Source: Thermoactinomycetaceae bacterium (GTDB lineage Bacteria > Bacillota > Bacilli > Thermoactinomycetales > Thermoactinomycetaceae). From it: a stretch of 5,760 nt of DNA. How positions within the stretch are numbered: the stretch's first letter is position 1; the number at the start of each line of letters is the position of its first letter. Positions 1 through 4,823 of the stretch are shown here, piece by piece. Location of the stretch: the NCBI GenBank assembly GCA_025449475.1, contig JANWJM010000077.1, forward strand, positions 1-5,760, given 5' to 3'. The notes under the pieces are model-generated. The model was not told where the DNA came from. It worked only from the letters and a program-made list of their open reading frames with translations, and made no database searches. The translations under genes and the position numbers were made by a program.

Positions 1-507
1 GAAATTCGTCAATCACGTCAAATTGATCTGAACACCTGCAAAAAATATAAGGATTTTTTCAATAAACGTCAAAATGAAATCGAGCTCGAACTCGATAAGA
101 TCAAGCTACAAAAAATGGATTTGGAAACGAAACGGGATGCAGGCTTGATCACGAAAAAAGAATATAAAACGCAGGTTAAGGATTTAGACAAGATACGTAC
201 AAAATTGACGAAAGAATTAAAAATGCTCGTAAAAGCCAGAAACAAGTTTGACAAACAGCTTGGAAAAGAAATGGAAAAACACTGTCTGGGTTTATCGGCG
301 AAAAGTTTAAACTTTGATGAAAAGATCACGCTTGCTGAAAGTGCTTTTAAACAGCCTGAAGGTTTAAATCGTGAGGAATTGCGTCAAGCGTTAACAAATC
401 AAGGAGATACAAAAGCGTTGCAGGCATTGGACAAAGCGGAAGGACAAACGCTTACACAAGAAATAAATACGGAGAAGACTGTAGAGTCGACTTTCTCCAT
501 TCAATGA
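1..507 (+). CDS. Coiled-coil protein with SHOCT-like motif, 3' end only (5' end outside window)
   Basis: The reading frame is open from base 1 to a TGA at 505-507, giving the last 168 residues of a longer protein; the first in-window ATG, at 115, is internal, since the frame and the helical character continue upstream of it. The fragment is very charged (K/E/D/Q rich) and lacks a membrane segment, which fits a long cytosolic coiled coil over about residues 15-100. Within it, around residues 41-62 of the fragment, the run DAGLITKKEY closely resembles the SHOCT motif (short helix, D-A-G-x-I-T-x-x-E-[YF], second helix). The last 50 or so residues (GLNREELRQAL and on) are polar and likely less ordered. 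The gene ends 28 nt before the coupling-ATPase gene and is probably co-transcribed with it. I do not recognise the family. A relaxase or mobilisation-protein tail is a possible guess from position, but no catalytic motif is visible in this fragment. Confidence 0.85.
   Translation, partial: EIRQSRQIDLNTCKKYKDFFNKRQNEIELELDKIKLQKMDLETKRDAGLITKKEYKTQVKDLDKIRTKLTKELKMLVKARNKFDKQLGKEMEKHCLGLSAKSLNFDEKITLAESAFKQPEGLNREELRQALTNQGDTKALQALDKAEGQTLTQEINTEKTVESTFSIQ
471..498 (+). other. Imperfect stem-loop at the end of the first gene
   Basis: GGAGAAGACT (471-480) can pair with AGTC (485-488) and TTCTCC (493-498) around a GTAG loop, leaving a four-base bulge GACT on the 3' side. This gives ten base pairs. 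There is no T-run behind it, so it is not a standard terminator. It sits inside the coding end of the first gene, 27 nt before the coupling-gene ribosome binding site, and could act as an RNA processing or stability element, or be chance. Confidence 0.3.
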
Positions 508-524
508 TAACATAGAGGATGGAA

Positions 525-532
525 AGGAGAGG
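525..532 (+). promoter_or_regulatory. Ribosome binding site of the coupling-ATPase gene
   Basis: AGGAGAGG lies just before the ATG at 536, with the AGGAG core six bases from the start codon. This near-consensus Bacillota Shine-Dalgarno sequence supports the chosen start and suggests good translation. Confidence 0.8.
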
Positions 533-535
533 GCG

Positions 536-2548
536 ATGCCTTTGAATGAACGATGGAGACCGATTATTGGTTCAATCTTACTTACCTGCTTTATCCTTGC
601 AATTCTTGAATGGCTCTTTGCTGGTATAGTTGTTTCTGGTCAACAGAATCAAACCCTTTCCTTGATTACTCTTCTTTCTGAGCCTATGATGACCCTTAAG
701 AAGGCTTGGGGAGAAGAGCTCTTTATGAACGCTCAAAAATACTTTGTGATTCTTTTTTTTCCTTTAGCGTTTTTTTTGTGGACAAGATTGAATGGCAACA
801 CCATTTATAAAGAAGCCTCGCGCTATGGCGCTTTTGGGACTTCCCGTTTTGCCAGTAAAAGTGAGGTATTTAATGATCGGATGTTTGTAAAACGCACATG
901 GAATGCATCGCCCAAAAAAAATTTAACAAACCCCCAAGGAATCATTTTTGGTCTGTTTAAAAATAAACCGGTGATTTTGCCCGAAACCACCAAAATCCCG
1001 ACTCGAAATGTGTTTATAGTGGGGTCACCAGGATCAGGCAAAACGCAATCGTATATTTTGACCAATATTATTCATGAACAAAACCGGTCGATTGTTGTCA
1101 CCGATCCAAAAGGTGAGATCTACGAAGCGACAGCAAAATGGAAGCTAAGTCAGGGTTACGATGTGCGGCTGATCAATTTCAAAGAAATGACCGTCAGTGA
1201 TCGCTACAATCCCATTGATTATATCAATAAAGAGATTGAAGCGGAGCAAGTGGCCACCACAATTGTCTTAAACTCGCAAGAACAGAATAAACATCAACCT
1301 GATTTCTGGACAAAAGCGGAGATTGCTCTTCTTAAAACACTCCTACTCTATGTAAAGTATGAGTGCCCCGAAGAAGCGACGATGAGCAAGGTGAAAGAAA
1401 TCTTGACCGAACATGGAAAAAATCCGAAGGATATGGATGAGTTCTTTTCCAAACTTCCCCATGATCATCCAGCGTATCAGGCTTATATGATTGTCCGATT
1501 AGCTGAGAAAAATGTACGAGCTTCCATCTTTATCTCATTGGCCATCACACTTTCGAAATTTGATCCCACCGATGTGCGGAGATTCACCTCAAACAGCGAT
1601 TTCCGACTGGATGAACTGGGACAGAAGAAAATGATTCTTTATGTGATTTTACCGGTAGCGGATGAAACGTGGGAACCGCTGATCTCGACCTTTTTTACAC
1701 AGATGTTTCAGCGTCTCTATGATGTTGCCGATCGAAACTATAATCGATTGCCGGTTCAAGTCAATTTGCTGTTAGACGAATTTCCAAATCTCGGGCAAAT
1801 CCCAGGATATGAAGAGATTTTGGCCACTTGTCGCAGCTATGGAATTAGTGCTTCGACCATCATCCAATCATTGGGACAGCTTTACGATAAATATTCAAAA
1901 GAAAAGGCAGAAGCGATTATTGGGAATTGTAGCTTGCGTTACATACTGGGTGTTGGCGATAAATTAACAGCAGAATACTTTTCCGAATTGATTGGGAAAA
2001 CCACGATTCAAACCCATTCCACTTCCATCTCTGAAGGGAAGAAGGATAGCAACACTTCACGCAGTTATTCAGAACGGAGCTTGCTTACCCCTGATGAGTT
2101 GACTCGAATGAATCCGAATGAAGCCATTCTACTGGTTTCGGGCATGTATGGGATTAAACTCAAGAAAACCTATCAATATGAGTTTTTTAAAGGAATCTTA
2201 AGTGATAAATATCAATCGAGCCGTTTTGACTATTTTGAATTAGTGGGTCGGAAATTGGAGCAAGAAGCGCTCAGTCCATCGGTGGAATTCGATCCCCAAG
2301 TCTTATCCATTGAAGAGAAAATGAAAGCACTTGATATTAATATGGATGAGTTAACAAAGGAAGTTGTCAACAAGATTGACTTTGAAAAGTTGGGAGACTT
2401 CCTTCAGCCTTCATCAGTTGATCGTGAAATAGAGAGTAATGATCTGAAGCCCAAAAAAAGAAAACGGACCAGAAAAAGGAAAAGACGCAGAAAAAAAGCG
2501 GATGAGCATGGACAAAATCTTTCAATGGATGAGGATCATCATTCTTAG
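536..2548 (+). CDS. virD4: VirD4/TraG-type type IV secretion coupling ATPase
   Basis: This 670-residue protein is a type IV coupling protein, the membrane-anchored hexameric ATPase that brings the relaxase-DNA complex to the conjugation channel and drives transfer. Two hydrophobic segments (about 10-34 and 68-83) form the N-terminal anchor. They are followed by the family's YGAFGTSRFASKSE region (97-110), Walker A GSPGSGKT (163-170), the TDPKGE motif (189-194), a helical all-alpha region (about 240-350) and Walker B LLLDEFPNLG (411-420). The TraG/TraM-recognition part continues to about residue 560. The Walker A lysine (K169) and Walker B DE (414-415) are intact, so it should be active. The last 40 residues are unusual: a Lys/Arg block at 638-654 followed by an acidic/His end, which could bind DNA or membrane. 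Length is normal for VirD4-like proteins of Bacillota elements. A strong RBS fixes the start. The gene sits between a coiled-coil gene and an EssB-like gene in one apparent operon. Confidence 0.96.
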   Translation: MPLNERWRPIIGSILLTCFILAILEWLFAGIVVSGQQNQTLSLITLLSEPMMTLKKAWGEELFMNAQKYFVILFFPLAFFLWTRLNGNTIYKEASRYGAFGTSRFASKSEVFNDRMFVKRTWNASPKKNLTNPQGIIFGLFKNKPVILPETTKIPTRNVFIVGSPGSGKTQSYILTNIIHEQNRSIVVTDPKGEIYEATAKWKLSQGYDVRLINFKEMTVSDRYNPIDYINKEIEAEQVATTIVLNSQEQNKHQPDFWTKAEIALLKTLLLYVKYECPEEATMSKVKEILTEHGKNPKDMDEFFSKLPHDHPAYQAYMIVRLAEKNVRASIFISLAITLSKFDPTDVRRFTSNSDFRLDELGQKKMILYVILPVADETWEPLISTFFTQMFQRLYDVADRNYNRLPVQVNLLLDEFPNLGQIPGYEEILATCRSYGISASTIIQSLGQLYDKYSKEKAEAIIGNCSLRYILGVGDKLTAEYFSELIGKTTIQTHSTSISEGKKDSNTSRSYSERSLLTPDELTRMNPNEAILLVSGMYGIKLKKTYQYEFFKGILSDKYQSSRFDYFELVGRKLEQEALSPSVEFDPQVLSIEEKMKALDINMDELTKEVVNKIDFEKLGDFLQPSSVDREIESNDLKPKKRKRTRKRKRRRKKADEHGQNLSMDEDHHS

Positions 2549-2560
2549 TCTAGAAATAAA

Positions 2561-2582
2561 AAGGAGCCTATAGAGTGGTAGT
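2561..2582 (+). promoter_or_regulatory. Ribosome binding region of the EssB-like gene, unusual spacing
   Basis: The clear Shine-Dalgarno match AAGGAG (2561-2566) is 16 nt from the ATG at 2583, longer than the usual 7-10. An in-frame TAG at 2571-2573 rules out an earlier in-frame start after this site, and the next in-frame ATG is far inside the conserved domain. The nearer GAGTGG (2573-2578) is a weak alternative. Translation may be modest or coupled to the upstream gene. Confidence 0.5.
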
Positions 2583-3836
2583 ATGAAAAAAATCAGTTTT
2601 AATCACGGAACGCTTGGTTTTGAGCGAAATCTTGCTTATTTTGAACTGCCTCGGAGTCACATCTATCTCAATTCAGTGGAGGAGATCCAACGTATTCATG
2701 ATCTGGAGCAAATTGCTTTTCCTTGTACAGTAGAACTCAAAGAAGAACAGCTTGAGATGAAATTTGTGATTGAAAAAGGATTTATCCCCTTTTTGATGAT
2801 AAAGAAAGCAAACATGGAATCAAAGCTAAACGCCGCTGAATTTCTCGTTAAATTGGGCTATTTTTTTTTCAATCAACAGGAAATGTTTACGATATTTGAT
2901 CCATTAAATTTTTTTGTCAACGACGAGGGTGAAATCAAGGTTCTCTATCGAGGAATCAAAGGGCTTATGCCAGCGGACGGATATGAGGATGAGCCGATTC
3001 TGGATCAAGTAAAGCGCATGCTATTGCTGCTTTTTTCAGGAGCTCGATATGATGAATTACGTATTCATGGGCTCTCGTTTGCAAAATCGAAAACCAAAGC
3101 AGGAGAAAAGCGGATTGTGCTCCGCATTCTACAGGCTGAAAATTTTCCAAGCTTGTTGGGTTCTATTCAAACGGAACGGAAAGAACGTCAAAAAGAAGAG
3201 AAAGAGGTGAAACAGGAACAAGAAACAACATCCAGAAATACAAGTTGGCTGCGTCGATTCTCTGCATTGGATCGGAAAAAACAGATCGTCATTGGGTTGG
3301 CTGGATGGATCCTTTCCGTTGTAGCAGCATTTATTTGGGGAATCAGTCAAGCATCCCCACCGCCTTTAGCAGCAGACGTCACTCCTGAGTTTCTCGAAGG
3401 CTTGAGACAAGCTGCCCTGCAGGAGTTTAATGAGGCATCCGCATCATTTAAGAAAGTCGATTTTAAGAAGCTATCAAAAACGGATCAAAGAATTGTATTG
3501 TTATCGTATCTCTTTTCAGGACAAGCCCAGACCGCTCTCCAATTGGATCCAAGCTTTGTCGAAGAGGTTGCCAATTACTATGGCGTAGTCAATAAACAAG
3601 AGGAACTGTTAAAAATCAAGTCAAACCATCCGTCAATTCGTTTTGAACAGGAATATGCCAAGAAAAATTATCAAGCAGTTATTCAGTTACAAGACAAGGT
3701 TACATTGGATCAACGACGGCGAAAGGCGGTGGTAACTGCATATCTCGAGCTCGGTCAAGTCGATCAAGCCAAGCAATTTGCAAATAAGTTTCGTGATCCG
3801 GAACTGTCAAAAATGATCGAGCGTCATAATCAATAA
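2583..3836 (+). CDS. essB: EssB/YukC-like type VII secretion membrane protein (pseudokinase-TM-helical repeat)
   Basis: This 417-residue protein has the layout of EssB/YukC, the bitopic scaffold of the Bacillota T7SSb/Wss secretion machine. Residues 1-195 look like the cytosolic pseudokinase-like domain. The section DPLNFFVNDEGEIKVLYRGIK (106-126), then P130, DEPIL (136-140) and a hydrophobic helix (about 143-151), parallels the N-x-x-F-D...Y-G-x-K...P...E stretch of B. subtilis YukC as I remember it. A charged coiled linker (about 196-220) leads to one transmembrane helix (about 235-256). Positive residues before the helix (RRF, RKK) predict N-in, C-out. The outer part (257-417) is helical and resembles the C-terminal YukC domain, with TPR-like units such as YAKKNYQAVIQLQDK and AYLELGQVDQAKQFANKF. 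It ends without the long Glu/Lys-rich tail of YukC. No kinase catalytic motifs (VAIK lysine, HRD, DFG) are seen, as in EssB. It follows a T4SS coupling gene by 34 nt and no T7SS partner is in the window, so its partner system is uncertain. Confidence 0.82.
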   Translation: MKKISFNHGTLGFERNLAYFELPRSHIYLNSVEEIQRIHDLEQIAFPCTVELKEEQLEMKFVIEKGFIPFLMIKKANMESKLNAAEFLVKLGYFFFNQQEMFTIFDPLNFFVNDEGEIKVLYRGIKGLMPADGYEDEPILDQVKRMLLLLFSGARYDELRIHGLSFAKSKTKAGEKRIVLRILQAENFPSLLGSIQTERKERQKEEKEVKQEQETTSRNTSWLRRFSALDRKKQIVIGLAGWILSVVAAFIWGISQASPPPLAADVTPEFLEGLRQAALQEFNEASASFKKVDFKKLSKTDQRIVLLSYLFSGQAQTALQLDPSFVEEVANYYGVVNKQEELLKIKSNHPSIRFEQEYAKKNYQAVIQLQDKVTLDQRRRKAVVTAYLELGQVDQAKQFANKFRDPELSKMIERHNQ

Positions 3837-3846
3837 ATGGACAATT

Positions 3847-3874
3847 AAGGAGCTGAATGACAGCTCTTTTTTTT
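3847..3874 (+). terminator. Intrinsic terminator closing the virD4-essB unit
   Basis: GAGCTG (3850-3855) pairs with CAGCTC (3861-3866) around an AATGA loop, can extend by a G-U and A-T pairs to 3847/3869, and runs directly into eight Ts (3867-3874). This is a standard rho-independent terminator starting 10 nt after the EssB-like stop codon. It separates the transfer unit from the lipoprotein gene. Confidence 0.92.
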
Positions 3875-3879
3875 ACCAT

Positions 3880-3909
3880 TTTCCACAATCGCTAAAAAGA
3901 AGATATAAT
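3880..3909 (+). promoter_or_regulatory. SigA-type promoter for the lipoprotein gene
   Basis: TATAAT (3904-3909) is a perfect -10 box. TTTCCA (3880-3885) matches four of six bases of the -35 consensus at an 18-bp spacing. It lies directly after the terminator and 39 nt before the lipoprotein start, so the lipoprotein most likely has its own transcript. Confidence 0.7.
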
Positions 3910-3932
3910 AAGATTTGAATGCATGTGTGAAT

Positions 3933-3938
3933 GGGAGG
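3933..3938 (+). promoter_or_regulatory. Ribosome binding site deciding the lipoprotein start
   Basis: GGGAGG (3933-3938) is ten bases before the ATG at 3949. It overlaps the ATG at 3931, which itself has no good Shine-Dalgarno sequence, so translation should begin at 3949 (or the adjacent ATG at 3952). That also removes an odd GGSCC prefix ahead of the signal peptide. Confidence 0.75.
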
Positions 3939-3948
3939 GTCTTGTTGT

Positions 3949-4527
3949 ATGATGAGAAGGTCTAATATTCTGTTATTATTCGCAATCTTGTTTTTGTTCA
4001 TAATGGGATGCGGGAATGAGGAAGCTCAAGATTCTTCGGAAAAACAGCAGAAAAACAACTCTGTCCAAGAGTCATCAAGTATGGATACAACTAAGAATGT
4101 AACCGTGGTTGAAAGAAAAGATACAGCAAAGGAGAAAACGACCGAATATCGAAATGAAGAGTATGGATTTACGTTACGAATCCCTGCATCATGGGAAGGA
4201 AAATATGAAGTCGCAAAAGTCAAGGGGGATCCGACCCGGGATACAGAAGCCATTTTTGTCTTTATATATCAAGCTGAGGAGGCGGAATTGTTTAGCATTG
4301 TCGTTCTAAATATCACAAAAGAAGAGTGGAACCAAAACCATGCAGGGGGCTTATTGCAATATCTTGGCGAAAAAGATGGAAAGATCTTTGCTTACTCGGT
4401 TCCATCCGAACTGCATCATCAACTTGCTCAGAATAAAAAAGAAAAGATTCATTCCTTGATGGATATGACCCAGATGATCAATGTTGATGTTCCGCGAATT
4501 GTCCAGACGTTTAAACTGTTGAAATAA
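3949..4527 (+). CDS. Secreted lipoprotein with PsbP/Mog1-like C-terminal domain
   Basis: The 192-residue product starts with a type II signal peptide: MMRR, a hydrophobic core (residues 7-18) and the lipobox IMGC with lipidated Cys21. It should be anchored to the outer face of the membrane by diacylglycerol. Residues 22-66 are a low-complexity polar linker rich in E, K, S, Q and T. The C-terminal part (about 67-192) begins with EYGFTLRIPASWEGKYEV, continues with alternating strands (AIFVFIYQ, LFSIVVLNI, GKIFAYSVP) and ends IVQTFKLLK. This pattern, with a Y-G-F...P-x-x-W start and a final F-K strand, is seen in small PsbP/Mog1-like alpha/beta domains of Bacillaceae exported proteins; that fold call is by pattern only. 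The gene stands alone between a terminator with promoter and an AT-rich gap. Its function is unknown; a surface role linked to the neighbouring transfer genes (for example exclusion) is possible but unsupported. Confidence 0.88.
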   Translation: MMRRSNILLLFAILFLFIMGCGNEEAQDSSEKQQKNNSVQESSSMDTTKNVTVVERKDTAKEKTTEYRNEEYGFTLRIPASWEGKYEVAKVKGDPTRDTEAIFVFIYQAEEAELFSIVVLNITKEEWNQNHAGGLLQYLGEKDGKIFAYSVPSELHHQLAQNKKEKIHSLMDMTQMINVDVPRIVQTFKLLK

Positions 4528-4552
4528 ATAGATGGGAGATAGATTCATATTT

Positions 4553-4566
4553 TTGGGGTTCCCCAA
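4553..4566. repeat. Short GC inverted repeat after the lipoprotein gene
   Basis: TTGGGG and CCCCAA flank a two-base TT centre. As RNA it would fold with a four-base GTTC loop and a five-pair stem. It stands 25 nt after the lipoprotein stop and could be a weak terminator, but only scattered Ts follow (TTTGCTCAATTTT), not a proper run. Confidence 0.4.
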
Positions 4567-4634
4567 TTTGCTCAATTTTAAAACAAGTTGCAACGAACGA
4601 TTTTAGGAGGTATTAAGTCAACTTTTGGATAAAT

Positions 4635-4669
4635 TTCCATTTAACATTAATACATTTATTTATATGGAA
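4635..4669. repeat. Inverted hexamer pair, first (possible operator half-sites)
   Basis: TTCCAT (4635-4640) and ATGGAA (4664-4669) form an inverted pair 23 bases apart. The second half reads TATGGAA with its preceding T, which fits the TATGNAA half of the PlcR box. The spacing is much wider than in a PlcR box, so it is at most a suggestion. Confidence 0.3.
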
Positions 4670-4711
4670 CATACAACAATGATGGCTGACAGATAGGATT
4701 CGATTTCATTC

Positions 4712-4742
4712 ATGGAAGAAATTACAATCCTAATAATTCCAT
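4712..4742. repeat. Inverted hexamer pair, second (possible operator half-sites)
   Basis: ATGGAA (4712-4717) and TTCCAT (4737-4742) repeat the same hexamer in the opposite arrangement, 19 bases apart. As RNA this would make a six-pair stem with a long loop, followed by Ts (4742-4746). The pair ends 82 nt before the regulator start, within reach of its promoter. Confidence 0.3.
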
Positions 4743-4759
4743 TTTTAATAAACTTTTTC

Positions 4760-4794
4760 TTTATTTTATGGTAAAAAATCGATTACTATATAGA
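4760..4794 (+). promoter_or_regulatory. Weak candidate promoter for the HTH-TPR gene
   Basis: Overlapping -10-like hexamers (TACTAT 4784-4789, TATATA 4787-4792) are preceded at 16-18 bp by TTTATT or TTTATG, each with only three of six -35 matches. Position, 30-40 nt before the start codon, is suitable, but the match is poor in very AT-rich DNA. Confidence 0.3.
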
Positions 4795-4810
4795 TAACAA
4801 ATATTCCGAA

Positions 4811-4818
4811 AGGAAGAG
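4811..4818 (+). promoter_or_regulatory. Ribosome binding site deciding a TTG start
   Basis: AGGAAGAG, within AAAGGAAGAGTGA, resembles the Shine-Dalgarno consensus and sits five to seven bases before TTG 4824. The ATG at 4839 is over 20 bases away from it and has no site of its own. This favours TTG 4824. Confidence 0.6.
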
Positions 4819-4823
4819 TGAGC

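Larger units (their letters stand above)
4528..4823. other. AT-rich intergenic region, no convincing gene
   Basis: About 300 bases separate the lipoprotein stop from the regulator start. The stretch holds a short GC hairpin (4553-4566), the palindrome GTTGCAAC (4587-4594), a perfect but apparently orphan Shine-Dalgarno sequence (AGGAGGT, 4605-4611), four copies of a TTCCAT/ATGGAA hexamer in two inverted pairs (4635-4742) and a weak promoter before the regulator. I see no tRNA, known riboswitch or insertion sequence end in it. Confidence 0.6.

Noticed and set aside
536..2548. Reading the ATPase as an FtsK/EssC-type T7SS motor
   Set aside because: A single ATPase core with VirD4/TraG motifs (YGAFGTSRFA region, TDPKGE, LLLDEFPNLG) and two N-terminal TM segments fits a T4SS coupling protein, not the multi-ATPase EssC with N-terminal FHA domains.
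2502..2573. Small 23-residue ORF (ATG 2502) overlapping the end of virD4, in the same frame as the EssB-like gene and stopping 9 nt before it
   Set aside because: No ribosome binding site of its own and composition set by the virD4 codons; the in-frame TAG separates it from the EssB-like start. It could aid translational coupling, but nothing supports a real product.
2965..3350. Minus-strand ORFs opposite the EssB-like gene (2965-3150, 3129-3350)
   Set aside because: They are antisense shadows with Phe/Leu-rich low-complexity translations, no RBS and no recognisable features.
3931..3948. Upstream ATG 3931 as the lipoprotein start
   Set aside because: It overlaps the Shine-Dalgarno sequence used by ATG 3949, lacks its own site and would add a GGSCC segment before the signal peptide.
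4109..4309. Plus-strand ORF of 66 codons inside the lipoprotein gene
   Set aside because: It is an out-of-frame overlap with a clear lipoprotein gene and has no domain or good ribosome binding site.
4553..4566. GGGG-TT-CCCC repeat as an insertion-sequence end
   Set aside because: No matching copy, target duplication or transposase remnant was found in the window.
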